Positions 51,176-62,231 of a stretch of 64,000 nucleotides of DNA are shown here, in pieces. Made by a program: the position numbers and the translations under genes. The notes under the pieces are model-generated. The model ran no database searches. It was not told where the DNA came from and saw only the letters and a list, made by a program, of their open reading frames with translations. Each line of letters begins with the position of its first letter. Position 1 is the stretch's first letter. Where the stretch lies: positions 350,136,442 through 350,200,441 of the forward strand of contig CM019063.1 of assembly GCA_009667805.1 (NCBI GenBank). Direction: 5' to 3'. The DNA is from Leptobrachium leishanense (Eukaryota > Chordata > Amphibia > Anura > Megophryidae).

Positions 51176-51817
51176 GATTGTAATAGGGCCCAGAGAGTCT
51201 TAGGTTACAGACCAGTAAACACTTTCAATGTCAGACATAGTTCAACCCATTAAACAATCTATCATACAGTGACTGGACAAAGAGATGTTTTTTTCCTTTT
51301 TCTGCCTGGCAACAGGAGGTGTGGTGCCTCTTCTGCTACAGGATATGTCTGTTTACAATTAACATTCCTAAATTTCAAGAGGTTATGGCTACCAAGGATT
51401 TTAAAAATGCAAATAGTGGAGCACCACACCAAAAAAGTCCACCCCCCCCCGTTGCTATGTACCCAATTGGTGGTTTCCCCAAAACCAATTGTGATCCCAA
51501 AGGAACCAGAAAAGGTAGTAGGAAAGGTACAGCGCACCAAGAAATCTGGAGTACATACACTTGCTCTGTTTCAGCAAATAGATCTTTTCCAAGAAGTTTC
51601 AATATAGAAAAAGACAAAACTATCATTGCGTAGTATGTATATACAGAGATCTATATATTAATGTATTCTATACATTCACATAGCTAGAGCTTAGACTGGC
51701 TCTAGATAAAGTCGCCTCTTGGGTATTTGTCTTCTATTTCTCAGGTACCCAACGACCTTCAACTCTTCTTTTAGAATAATCACTCAAGAAGGGAAAATAA
51801 GAACAAAGGGTCCTCCC
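51176..51817. other. Unassigned sequence
   Basis: Open frames over 51269-51633 exist in several frames on both strands without motifs. AT-rich around 51635-51680. No gene called; it may include the LTR of the env remnant read on the minus strand. Confidence 0.35.
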
Positions 51818-52248
51818 TAGTGTAATTCTGTGCATAAATTGACGTTTATCAGATATATGCCAAATGTACACTTACTTTCGGTGGAGTCACCCCTGACTCT
51901 TAGATGCAAGCAGATGGATTTTTTTTTCCAGGAAAATCCAAAAAACCTTCCAAGGCCAATAAAGTCAGGCAGGATTAAAATAAAGCGCTTTCTATTAAAA
52001 CCATACTGCGTTGCCAGCTGAGGAAGTCGGTTTACCTATGAAACGTGTCCTGGTATGCTGTTTTTTATAAAAAGCGCTTCATTTTAATCCTGCCTACCTG
52101 ACTTGATTTGCCTTGGAAGGTTGTTTGGATTTCCCTGGAAAAAAAAATCCATCTGCTTGCATCTAAGAGTCAGGGGTGACTCCACTGAAAGTAAGTGAAC
52201 ACTTGGTGTATTTCTGATAAACATAAATTTATGCACAGAATTACACTA
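51818..52248. mobile_element. Foldback (long inverted repeat) element
   Basis: The left arm (51818-52005) and right arm (52062-52248) are imperfect inverted copies. They start TAGTGTAATTCTGTGCATAA and include CCTGACTCTTAGATGCAAGC and AAAGCGCTT. The ~55-bp centre contains ATGAAACGTGTCC. There are no coding sequences. Flanking 8-mers do not match, so the class is uncertain. Confidence 0.82.
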
Positions 52249-52360
52249 GGAAGCACCCGTTGTTCTGATCACAATATATATTAATACAGGAAATTAAAAG
52301 TTATCTAACAATCCCTCCTTTGATCACTTATCACCTGTGATCGTTCATTAAAGGATAAAA

Positions 52361-53106
52361 CTAGGGATGCACCGAAATTTCGGGCACCAAAAAATTATCG
52401 GCCGAAACCGAAAACCCCATTTTCGGACGATAATTTTTGGTGGCCGAGATTTTGGTGCAAATGGAAAATTCAGCCCAAAAATCAGCCCTGGAGGCTGGCC
52501 GAGCTGCCTGCCCGGAAAGCATCCAGGCTCAGGCGAGCCCCCGGCTTGGCCTGGGCCTAGAGGCCCAGCCGAGCCAGGTGCTCACCTGAACCTAGAGGGC
52601 CCAGCCGAGCCAGAGGCTCACCTGAACCTGGAGGCCGACCGAGCTGCCTGCTCGGCTGTCTTCCAAGCTCAGGTGAGCCCCCGGTCCAGCCAGGGGCTCG
52701 CCTGAGCCTGGAGGGCAGCCGAGCAGCCTGCGACAGCCGGAGGACTGTCACCGGTGGAGCTCAGGGCCAAAGTACAAGGAGGTAGGTGAGTTGTTTGTAG
52801 GTGCAACCAATCAGCCATGCGAACCTGGGACTGGAGGCCGGCCGAGCAGCCTGCACGGCCGGCCTTCGGGATCAGGCGAGGGCTCGGCTGGGCCTTGAAG
52901 GCCTAGTGGAGCCAGGGGCTCGGCTGAGCCAGGAGGCCGGCCGAATAGCCTGCTCGGTTGGTCTTCAGGATCAGGTGAGTCCCCGGCTCGGCCAGCCTTC
53001 AGGCCCAGGTTCTCATGTCTGACTATCAGTATCGGTTTTCAGCCGAACCGATCCTGAATTTTCAGTTTTGGTATCCGCCGGAAATTTCCATTTCGGTGCA
53101 CCACTA
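52361..53106. mobile_element. Non-autonomous hAT with repetitive GC-rich core (family F)
   Basis: A 746-bp element with ends TAGGGATGCACCGAAATTTC and, from the right, TAGTGGTGCACCGAAATGG. The exact 8-bp TSD GATAAAAC is at 52353-52360 and 53107-53114. The interior repeats CTGGAGGCCGGCCGAGC- and CTCAGGCGAGCCCCCGGC-type phrases, an imperfect tandem of ~60-70 bp units. No transposase. Confidence 0.92.
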
Positions 53107-53210
53107 GATAAAACGAAACAAGGCGATTGAAATCGTTACAGCTAGGGCCACAGTATCATCGCTTTATACCCATAGGTCATTCTAGATGCCCAGAGGGGGA
53201 GGAGGAGAGT

Positions 53211-55290
53211 CTAGTAACTACTCGTAGGAGGGGAACGGAGGAAATGAATCAGTGGGGGTGGAAGTACAGGATAGGCTGGCATTCTAGGTGATTTGGAAAC
53301 ACAGCATTTTGCAAGGCGCAGCATCAACAATTTGTACAAAATGGTAATAACAATAATGATCCTAACAAGATACATTAAATCCTGTAAAATGGTTGAACCT
53401 AGGCTACCAAAATCAGAACTGAGGCCAAAGGTCCAGTCAAATCCATCTAAGGGACTTGATATTTTCCTGAGTTGGGCCTGAATTTCCTCAATGTCATGTA
53501 TGTCCTGAGAAACTTCACCTGAAATGTCATCAATGCGAAAACAACAATGGGTCAAATTAAGAAGGCTGCATTAACTTCATTAAGAAATAGTCAAGGGCAA
53601 TACGATTCTGGATTACTGCATCTTTGATTGGCATTGCTCAGCAGAAAGGCCTGCTAGAGCATGTGTGATGTGAGTAAACATATCAACTAGGTCTACTAAA
53701 AGGTTCAATTTAGAATACAAATGAGCAACACCATATGCGGGTAACATGATCCCGCCAAATCGCTCTGCCTCAGGTTTTAGCACTCATAGAGGAATGGCGA
53801 GAGCAAGGTACAGGATTATTGAGGTTAATCGCATACCAGATGGGACATAAGGGTGAATGGTATGGGATGGACCAATAAGATCCAAAACACATTCACCAAT
53901 ATAGGTTCTAGATATTACCAGATATGCCCATTTACCAAAGAACCAATAAAAAGGGGGGGGTTGAGGGGCAAGGTAGCATAAGCGTTGGCGTAATATGTTT
54001 TGCATACATTGCCATACTAAAGTACATGACCTCATCCAATTGCAAGGTCCAATCTTGTGGATTGTTTGAATTACACATGTTAAATTTCTCAAAAGAGGCT
54101 GCATTCCACACAGTATCTTTTATACAGAATATGAGTGTCATTAAGTTGGGCTACATTAATACACCCATATATGGAATCGGCATAGTTGGCGTGGCCAAAA
54201 CTTACAGGGAGGGTTTTATTCATCCATTGCCATAAATTTACACATTTATTGGGTATGCCTGGCTTAGAACAAAGGGGGGAGGACACTACCTTGGGGTGCT
54301 GAACTGGGCAGAGGAACTATTGCCATAAATAAAGGAGACACAAAAGGTGGCTTGGGGATTCATCACTGAGTTGTTGGGAACATACATATGGTCCATAATG
54401 ACGTGTCAGGAGGGTTCCTTTCTATTGGGATCTGGGCGAGGTATTTTACCTGTGGTGTTAAACCTCATGCAGATTGGTGCAGTACCTCAATGTTCCTGTA
54501 GAATGGGGGCACGGATAAAGGTGGCACTTGTGTGGTTAGTAGTTTTAGAAAAAGTAGTCAGTGAAAACAGACTATTGAAAGACTGCTGAGATTCAGAGCA
54601 ACTCCCTCATATGGTATGCCATATTTAGAACTAGTCTGTTTGGCCATACATATCCAGCAGGACTAGTTGACACGTGAAAGTTCATAATTAGTCTGATCAG
54701 CATGTGCATATTTATTAGGTAGGTGTAGGTCTCTTTTCAAACGCTTATTAAAAACGTGAGGACAGGCAAAGGAGGTATTGTGGGGGGACCTATAATATCT
54801 TCCCAAAAACATTTATGATCGTAACACGAACCACCAGTAATTAGAATTAGATGGTTCACTTTTAATAATCGTTGACTAACAAAATTAATAGTTTTTAGAA
54901 CTAGAGCAGAGCATCTTGGTAGTGGTCCAAGCAATAGATACTGCAAGTGTAAAAGAAGAGTTGGTACAGTATGTATTCGTGAGGGAGGGAAAGTTCATCA
55001 AAAATTGGACAGTTTGTATAAATAGAAAGGTATCACACTTCAGGGCAAACAGGATAGTCAATAGTCATAAAATAAATCGGGGGGGGGGGAAACCTTCGGC
55101 TGGGGAACCAGCCACCTGTTTAGCAGGGGCTTACAACTGCTGGGGCCCACACTCCAGATGCTTCAGCGATATGCTGCCACAGGAGGGGGTTACCAGCTGG
55201 GGTTGAACGCAGCACCGTCCAGATGCAGGTCAACATCCAGGGACCTGTGTTCAGCTGAGAGCACGAGCCAGCAATCCCACATCAGGGGTT
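53211..55290 (-). pseudogene. env: Retroviral env remnant
   Basis: On the minus strand, downstream of the integrase end, patches of an envelope gene can be read in changing frames. They are a surface-subunit-like part with CYDHKCFWEDIIGPP (about 54830), further Cys-rich stretches (54286-53932), and a transmembrane subunit. The latter has a coiled-coil-like segment near 53650, a Cys pair near 53550, a block RKISSPLDGFDW, and a membrane-spanning run (LVRIIIVITILYKLL, near 53355). Many stops and shifts break it. Whether it belongs to the same family as the provirus at 1-3586 cannot be decided from the window. Confidence 0.75.
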
Positions 55291-55830
55291 TAAGTCACAA
55301 GTGGATCAGGAATGAAGTCATCGGGATGAATGGTGCTTTCTTTATCCTTGATGCATAGATCCATGAAGGTGATTCATCGGTCAGCACAGCTGTTCTGGTT
55401 ACAGCGAGGACTGTAGTCGGTACTCCATATGGTGGATCAATGGTTTTCTGTCTGTGCAGGGCCTTCACGAGCACTTGATCTCCTAGGAGAAAAGGGTGGT
55501 TGGGCTCTGTGGAGAGAGGAGGAAAAAGAGCAGGAGACCACACCATAGGGACTGTGCAATGTTTTAAGTAACGGAGTAACCTATGCTTCCCTAAATTCAT
55601 CCAGATCACCTGATAGCATGACCAGGGGACCTTGCTTAGGGATCCATGGAGTAGGAAATGGTCTTCCCATGAGAACTTCAAAGTAGGAGAGACCAGTGAC
55701 AGAATGGTCATTCTTATTTCTGCCTGAATGGCTGGAAGATAGTCCAGCCAATTCTTGAAGGTGCCCTCAGTGGCCTTTCAGAGCTTATCTTTTATAGTTC
55801 AGTTCATCTGCTCTACTACTACAGAGCTTC
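55291..55830 (-). pseudogene. pol: Retroviral integrase C-terminal part
   Basis: Minus-strand reading begins near 55830 with YHPGSSVVVEQMN, the catalytic-core end that carries the last acidic residue, then a stop and TIKDKL. From 55711 an open segment continues to the C-terminal domain (LLGDQVLVKALHR, then SPSWIYASRIKKAP), as in gamma-type integrases. It ends near 55300 where env starts. The rest of pol is missing and a + strand gypsy remnant begins at about 55836. Confidence 0.8.
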
Positions 55831-56039
55831 CTGGGTGGTAAGGCAATTAAAACTTCCCTTGGATGAGGTGCAAAAGGGCAGAACGAGAAGATGCAGAACA
55901 TCAAGTGGAGAGGGCACACCTGCTATGAGGCAATTAAAGCTGCAGTACAATCTCACGCCAGAGGTGTATCGCAAAAAGTTCAGAAGCGGAAGCGGACCGC
56001 AGAGAGCTACTCAGCAGTTGTGGGCCACCTGACCACATT

Positions 56040-56420
56040 GTTCTGACAGTGAATCAGGGGGCTGAAGATTGACACCCTGAAAGATCAAGGAGCAGTTCAT
56101 GCAGCTGTGCCCCCTGAGATCCAGGAATGGCTTCTGGATCACAAACCCAAGACAGCTGGTCGGCTGGTGGATTTCCATGCAGCAAACAGAGCATCTGTGG
56201 TCCAGAGCAGAGGGGTTCCCATAGGATCGTCTGGATGGAAGTCCAACTCCAACTGACCCACCAACATCAAGCCAGCGGTGCCCCCTCTGTGCCAGTTTCT
56301 GCTGGGGATGGAAGAAGCAAGAGCCACCCGGTTCTTTATTTTCAACAGCGGGACCCACCTCAGGTTGGGGTGCTCTGAGAGGAAAAAGCCTGCACCCACA
56401 GCTGGAGGGGGACGCCACTC
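56040..56420 (+). pseudogene. gag: Gag fragment with SCAN-like capsid segment
   Basis: The phrase VPPEIQEWLLDHKPKTAGRL (56108-56170) followed by FHAANRAS resembles the C-terminal half of the SCAN domain. That domain is known to derive from the capsid of Gmr1-like gypsy elements. A stop occurs near 56260 and another frame then gives KPAVPPLCQFLLGMEEARAT. Dead fragment. Confidence 0.6.
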
Positions 56421-56505
56421 AGGATAGCCTTGTCTTGTTCATGACCAGTTTTGAGGTGCAGTGCCAATGTGAAAATGCAACCAGTGACTGGGAGATGAGG
56501 TAATT

Positions 56506-56736
56506 GTGGGACTTCGTGACACTGGGGCTGAGGTAACTTTTGCGTGTCCAGAGTTAGTCAGCTCTGCAGACTTTATTCCTGGCAGGACTCTAGCTGTAAA
56601 AGGATTTGGTGGTGTGCGTCCTCCAGTGCCAATGGCACAGGTTTATTTGGATTGGGGAGCGGGGAAAGGTTTGCGGGATGTGGGGGTATCCGAGAATATT
56701 CCTACAAAATGTGTTGCTGGGTACAGATTTGGGTAA
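56506..56736 (+). pseudogene. Retropepsin-type protease fragment
   Basis: An open frame of 76 codons starts GLRDTGAEVTFACPELV, with the DTGA active-site motif, and continues VKGFGGVRPPVPMAQVYLDW, ending in a GYRFG stretch. It is the aspartic protease of the same gypsy remnant. The flap region is present and the frame stops at 56736. Confidence 0.7.
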
Positions 56737-56875
56737 ATTGTTGTCACAATGAGAATGATACTGGTGATTTACTCAAGCCCACTAGTGGCCCTTCAGTGGA
56801 GAGGGCTGTGTGAGAGTGCACAACAGGACCCCTGGATGGGAGGGCATGAGATGGCAGTGAGTAAGTCTGCTGTTA

Positions 56876-57040
56876 GTCCTACACCGTTCACCTGAGTTGG
56901 ATGTACATACCCTGAAATTAAAGCTGACAGTCTGCAGTTAAAGCACATTGTGTTTGTTTCATTCCAACTCCATTGTGGTGGTGTATAGAGCCAAAGATGT
57001 TAGAATTGTGTTGATGTCCCAATATTTCTGGACCTGACTG
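56876..57040. mobile_element. Tc1-like transposon end
   Basis: Contains ACCCTGAAATTAAAGCTGAC, CATTGTGGTGGTGTATAGAG and the terminus CCCAATATTTCTGGACCTGACTG, followed by TA. This is the non-coding end of a Tc1 family distinct from the two complete copies. The other end is lost. Confidence 0.75.
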
Positions 57041-57565
57041 TATATACACACACCAAATGCTAAATATTACAGTAGCGATACCTATGTGATTGCATTCGCG
57101 AAGCATGAATTAATATCTAGAACAAACAGTACTGGGTTTTAAGTTTTGATGGAAAGAATACAAACTTTATACAGTGCCGATATCACAAAACAAGACTTTC
57201 TAAATATACTAATGTGCAAATACAGCTCTTGAAATAAAATGGGACTTACATAGAAACTCTAATTTGAGTAGATACTTCTATGATTTCATATGTCCCACAG
57301 GGTTCTTAGATGTTCACTCAACCCAGCGTTGTAGAGAAATACGCAGTGTACAGGGAGTGTTGATTCCTTGTCCCACATCCCCAATCAACCCCCAACCATT
57401 TGTTTCAGGTCTCAGGTTCCAGCAGATCAGATAAGGGTTGTAAACCAAGTTGCCTTTTGCTATGCAAACTCCATTGCAAACACCAGAGAAGAAAACCACC
57501 AATTCTGCGTTTAAAATCTTGCACACTGCTTTCAGAAAAATGATGCTCGTTTGTGACACAGATGG
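57041..57565. other. Unassigned sequence inside the gypsy remnant
   Basis: AT-rich, with no motif on either strand. It may be intron or an inserted element of unknown type. Confidence 0.35.
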
Positions 57566-57960
57566 TTGCCGCTAATTAGGGTCTGGGAGCCGTATGGAGC
57601 CAGGTGGATGGGAAGGGTGAGGAACACCCTCTGGTATATCTCCGCTGGAAGCTGTTGCTCCGGGAAGTGGCTTATGCCACTGTGGCTACAGCACTATCTG
57701 TATGGGCACCAGTTCACTGTGATAACTGGCAACAATCCCCTGCACTGGCTACATATGGTGGCTGGGACAAATGGGAAACTCCTTCGGTGGAGCTTATTCC
57801 TTCAGCAATATGAAATCTCCATACAGCATATGAAGGGCAGCGTGCATGGTAATGCGGTTGGGCTGTCAAGCCAAGGGGAAGACACTGTAAGATGCAAAAG
57901 AGAGACTTGGAAATCTCCTGCCAGTGCATCTCTTATTTGGGGGAGGTGTGACGGATATAG
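57566..57960 (+). pseudogene. Retroelement RNase H fragment
   Basis: Reading from 57566 and its neighbouring frame gives a degraded start. A clear block follows, HYLYGHQFTVITGNNPLHWL (57694-57755), then LLRWSLFLQQYEISIQHMKG, as in gypsy RNase H and its tether. The usual TD in TDNNPL is TG here, removing an active-site Asp. It ends near 57895. Confidence 0.75.
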
Positions 57961-58306
57961 GCTACGTTCTGATATTTGGCCATGGTGTTAATTTTTTTAT
58001 GTAATGAATGTACAGCGCTACGCTATATGGAAGCATAATTTTTTCTGAGGTTTTGTTACAAGGGTGAATGGTCTTTTGTTCCCCACCCCCGGTGTGGAAA
58101 GCAGTTAAAGCTCCTTTTGAATCCATTGAAGGTGTAATGTTGAATATAATTAAGAAATCTGGCCAAAGCAATTTGGCTCCAGAGGGCCTCAAAGCGTAAT
58201 CTGAATTACAGTGTGGAAACTTACCTGTCCTGTGTTCCTCCACAACATGGGGGCCAAACTAACACCTTTGAAATGCTAAAGGAATGCCAATGGAAACCTC
58301 AAAGAC
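57961..58306. other. Unassigned sequence
   Basis: No gene recognised. An in-frame phrase with LNIIKKSGQSNLAPEGL (58140-58195) may be the 3' end of a decayed element. Confidence 0.35.
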
Positions 58307-59331
58307 TAGGGATGCACCAATACCACTTTTTTAAGACTGAGTACGAGTACCGATACTTTTATTTTATGTCATGTGAACGCTTTCCAATAAGAACAGACCT
58401 CATATAAAAATGCCCCCAGCTCACATTGATATTGCCCCCCGCTCACATTGATATTGCCCCCAGCTCACATTGATATTGCCCCCAGCTCTCATGGATAATG
58501 CCCCCAGCTCTCATGGATAATGCCCCCAGCTCTCATGGATTTGCCCCCAGCTCACATGGAGATTGCCCCCAGCTCACATTGATATTGCCCCCAGCTCACA
58601 TTGATATTGCCCCCAGCTCTCATGGATAATGCCCCCAGCTCTCATGGATAATGCCCCCAGCTCTCATGGATTTGCCCCCAGCTCTCATGGATTATGCCCC
58701 CAGCTCTCATGGATAATGCCCCCAGCTCTCATGGATATTGCCCCCAGCTCTCATGGATATTGCCCCCAGCGCTCATGGATTATTCCCCCAGCGCACATGA
58801 ATATGCCCCTAGCTCTCATGGATAATGCCCCAAGCTCTCATGGATATGCCCCCATCTGTGTGTGTATGTGTATATATTACACATACACACACACAGACCC
58901 CAGACCAGACTTGGGGCGCAGTCCAAATGCTCTATCGGCATTCGGACAGGCCCCTGCAGCTCATCGCATTCATACTTAACTTCCACGAGCGCCGCCGGCA
59001 AAGTCTTTGCGCGTGCGCTCGTTGGAAAGCCCCCAGCCGCGATCAAGTGGGAGTTCGCGAGATCGAGGCTGGGGGCTTTCCAATGAGCGGACGCGCGGAA
59101 ACTGCTGGCAGCTCTCGTGCAAGGTAAGTATGACCGCGGAGAGCTGCAGAGGCCTGTCCGAATGCCGTTAGAGCATTCGGACAGCCGTCCCAGCCCCTCG
59201 GATGCCGGCAAGCCAGCTCAATGCTGGCTTCCAGTATTGGGGGAAATATCAGGGGCACTGCACTAGTACCAAGTACTCCTGCAGTACCTGGTATTGGCAC
59301 TGATACCAATACTCGTATCGGTGCAACTCTA
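58307..59331. mobile_element. hAT family A, copy 3, with minisatellite
   Basis: Ends TAGGGATGCACCAATACC and GGTGCAACTCTA. The interior order matches copy 1: CACATGACATAAAATAAAAG block (inverse), minisatellite (58400-58855), GC-rich inverted repeats with GGGGGCTTTCCAA arms, and CATTCGGACAG blocks. Flanking 8-mers (TCAAAGAC and ACTAAAAT) do not match, so the TSD is lost or the copy was rearranged. Confidence 0.85.
58400..58855. repeat. Minisatellite, unit TGCCCCCAGCTCTCATGGAT
   Basis: About 20 units of ~21-22 bp alternating CTCATGGATAAT and CACATTGATATT variants. Same core as the array in copy 1. Confidence 0.94.
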
Positions 59332-59470
59332 ACTAAAATGAATATCAAATGGAGCAAATGTGTTCTCTCTGACAGGATGCTGAAGGATGATTTATTGTGC
59401 TAGGTCTATGGAAATCAACACCTAGGCTCATACCCTTTTGATAATTTAATTCAAGTTATCATAAAATTTG

Positions 59471-59693
59471 ATGTCAACTGAGCATGCCCGAGAATTAACA
59501 AAGTGGATTCTGGGAAGGGAAGTGGGCAGACTGCACAACCTCTTGACCATGAAATCTGAGCAGCCCACAGCCCAAGAAATATATAAATCACTGACCCAAA
59601 ATCTAAAAGTTGCTAATATTTTGGAGATCAACCTAATGGAAAATAACTGCCATTTTTCCAACCAGAGCTTCCCTGGCGATAGTCCTTCTGTGT
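59471..59693 (+). CDS. Possible coding exon of unknown protein
   Basis: From the ATG at 59471 an open frame reads MSTEHARELTKWILGREVG, then LLTMKSEQPTAQEIYKSLTQ and VANILEINLMENN. It reaches a perfect donor (GTAAGT at 59694) in phase 1 before the stop. The composition is that of a folded, helical protein and unlike the nearby repeats; I recognise no family. Upstream an in-frame TAA at 59462 and no strong acceptor argue for a first coding exon or against an exon at all. It could be an exon of a nested gene, part of an unknown transposon gene, or chance. Confidence 0.35.
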
Positions 59694-59699
59694 GTAAGT

Positions 59700-60222
59700 A
59701 AATAGGATCTGTTGTTAATTCCTTTTATTTTTCTGTTTGAAAGTGTAAATCTTAACTGTAATATATTTTTTCTATTTCTGTATGTGCACTGTGATTCAAT
59801 ATTTTGTCTTCATCATAATACCAGTAGATATTCATTTATTAAGCTCTGCTTTTGTCTGATATAAGAACCTCATTAACTGAGGAGACTGGAGTATAATAGC
59901 TTTGAGCGCGGGATGATCTACTAAAAGTGGGTTCAGGCTACTGATCTGTTTTCATTTTAGGTGTGTATAATTGAACAGAGTCTCAGGTCAGCTCGGTTTC
60001 AAAAAATAGACATACTGGAAGCTCCGTTTCAGATATTAGGCATACTGGATATGTATATATTTGACCTGTGGTGGCAGCATTTGAATTCAGGGAAGTGGGT
60101 GTGGGGATTTTGTGCCACGTAGTCATTATTTGGGGTCTAGTGCAGACTGATGGTGATTTTTAGTCCTACATCCACTTTGCCAAGTCACGTGCTCTACTGG
60201 AGTGAAGCAATTACGTGACAAG
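59700..60222. other. Unassigned sequence
   Basis: AT-rich to 59900, then TCAAAAAATAGACATACTGG-type phrases. Nothing recognised. Confidence 0.35.
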
Positions 60223-62151
60223 TAGGGGTCGACAGATTATCGGTACTACCGATAGTCGGGCCGATATTCAGCTTTTTTCCCGTTATCGGTACCGGCATGT
60301 TTCATTGCCGATATTAGAGATGCACTGCACTGGAATTTCGGCTGCCAAAGTGATCAGCCGCAAATCAGTCCACCTGAGCCTGGACGGATGGGGAGGGCTG
60401 CAGATCACAGGGGTTGTGTCACTCACTGGCCGTGGCTTGCGAGAGGAAGAGGTGGGGTGGGAAACGCCTCCCCCTGCTGGTCAGGGATGCAATGCAAGCC
60501 GGGAGTCAGGTCTGCGGTGGCAGTGCTAGAGGTCCTGGGTCTCCTCCGTCTGCCCCCTCCCCCGTGTCCTGTGGGCTACCTTCACACCGGCAGAGTCTCG
60601 GACGGACAGGCTGCTCCATCCACAGAGGGGGAGAGACGCGTGCACAGACTCAGTCCACACTGCTGTACGGGTCTGTATCTCATGTGTTTACATCTCCTGT
60701 AAGCACATGGGTAGAGAGCTGCACACCCGGAGACCGTGCGAGATGTGGGCCTGTGCAGCGGTGTGTTTGTGTCTCTCCTTCCTGCGCTGATTGGCTGCTC
60801 CCTGCTCTCACACTCGGTCAACAGATCTGACAAACGTAAGAAGTGGGAGTGTAAAATACAGGCTTGTATCGCATCTCCTAAGACCTACACAGGGCATCCT
60901 TAAAAATGTCACAGATAAATTACACAGCCACCTTAATTCAGATAACACAGGCCTCAATAACAGCTGATCATGTAACACGTTCCCTGCAACGGCTTCTCCA
61001 TGGCTGCTCAGTGTGTGGGAATCTGCACAGACAACATGTCCTTCCTGAGCCTACAACATCAACACACACACACACACACACACACACTATACAGAGAGAC
61101 TGGATGGATCCAATACACACAAAAACTATACAGAGAGAGACTGCATGGATCCAATACACACACACTATATACAGAGAGCGAGAGACTGCATGGATCCAAT
61201 ACACACACACACTATATACAGAGAGAGAGAGACTGCATGGATCCAATACACACACACACTATATACAGAGAGAGAGAGACTGCATGGATCCAATACACAC
61301 ACTATATACAGAGAGAGAGAGACTGCATGGATCCAATACACACACTATATACAGAGAGAGAGAGATTGTATATAGTGCGTGTATTGGATCCATGCAATCT
61401 CTCTCTGCATGGATCCAATACACACACTATATACAGAGAGAGACTGCATGGATCCAATACACACACTATATACAGTCTCTCTCTGTGTATTGGATCCATG
61501 CAGTCTCTCTCTGTATATAGTGTGTGTATTGGATCCACGCAATCTCTCTCTGTGTATTGGATCCACGCAATCTCTCTCTGTGTATTGGATCCACGCAATC
61601 TCTCTCTGTGTATTGGATCCATGCATTCTCTCTCTGTGTATTGGATCCATACAGTCTCTCTCTGTGTATTGGATCCATGCAGTCTCCCTCTCTGTATTGG
61701 ATCCATGCAGTCTCTCTCTGTGTATTGGATCCATGCAGTCTCTCTCTGTGTATTGGATCCATGCAGTCTCTCTCTGTGTATTGGATCCATGCAGTCTCTC
61801 TCTCTCTCTGTATATAGAGAGATTGCATGGATCCAATACACACACTATATACAGAGAGAGACTGCATGGATCCAATACACACTATATACAGAGAGAGACT
61901 ACATGGATCCAATACACACACACTATATACAGAGTGAGATTAGGTTAAGTTATTTCGCAAGCACTTTTTCCCCCTGTTGTTATGTTCAGAATTGTATTAA
62001 ACATTTTAAGGGGACGTCAGATCTGTGTAGAAATTGTGATATTTTTTTTTTCAAAAATTTTAAATGTACAGAATATTGGCACCCGATATCGGCCTGAAAG
62101 GCTGCCAAAAATCGGTATCGGTGCCTAAAAAGTGATATCCGTCTATCCCTA
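60223..62151. mobile_element. Non-autonomous hAT family G with inverting minisatellite
   Basis: A 1,929-bp element with ends TAGGGGTCGACAGATTATCG and, from the right, TAGGGATAGACGGATATCAC. The TSD is GTGACAAG / TTGACAAG (60215-60222, 62152-62159), 7 of 8 matching. The left interior is GC-rich and unique; the core is a large array (61065-61935). No transposase. A left-end fragment of the family is at 38784. Confidence 0.83.
61065..61935. repeat. Minisatellite with internal inversions, unit ~30-40 bp
   Basis: The unit combines ACTGCATGGATCCAATACAC, an ACAC run and a TATATACAGAGAGAG part. Units run forward from 61090 to about 61365 and reverse near 61370-61405. They run forward again to 61475, reverse from 61476 to 61815, then forward to 61935. 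Long open frames over it are artefacts. Confidence 0.95.
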
Positions 62152-62231
62152 TTGACAAGTACCATTTAAGGTATACTTTGCTTGTGTGTTCTTCACTCCA
62201 AAGTGCATAACTTTGCCTTTATCTACATTAA

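Larger units (their letters stand above)
55836..57960 (+). mobile_element. Gypsy-type retroelement remnant (SCAN-like gag, protease, RNase H)
   Basis: + strand pieces in order: a gag piece (about 55836-56420), a protease (56490-56740), a Tc1 end inserted at about 56876-57040, unassigned sequence, and RNase H (57566-57960). RT and integrase are not visible. No LTR was identified. Confidence 0.7.

Noticed and set aside
51269..51633. Host gene in overlapping + strand frames of 104-112 codons
   Set aside because: No recognisable domain, frames also open on the minus strand, and no splice or start context.
56127..56399. Separate genes on both strands near the gypsy gag
   Set aside because: Minus-strand frames are shadows of the + strand gag fragment; only the SCAN-like phrase is recognisable.
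58307..59331. 8-bp target duplication for hAT family A copy 3
   Set aside because: The two flanking octamers (TCAAAGAC, ACTAAAAT) do not match, so I report the element without a TSD.
60968..62097. 365-codon frame with TLYTERERLHGSN repeats
   Set aside because: Array of ~30-40 bp units in both orientations; open in several frames on both strands.
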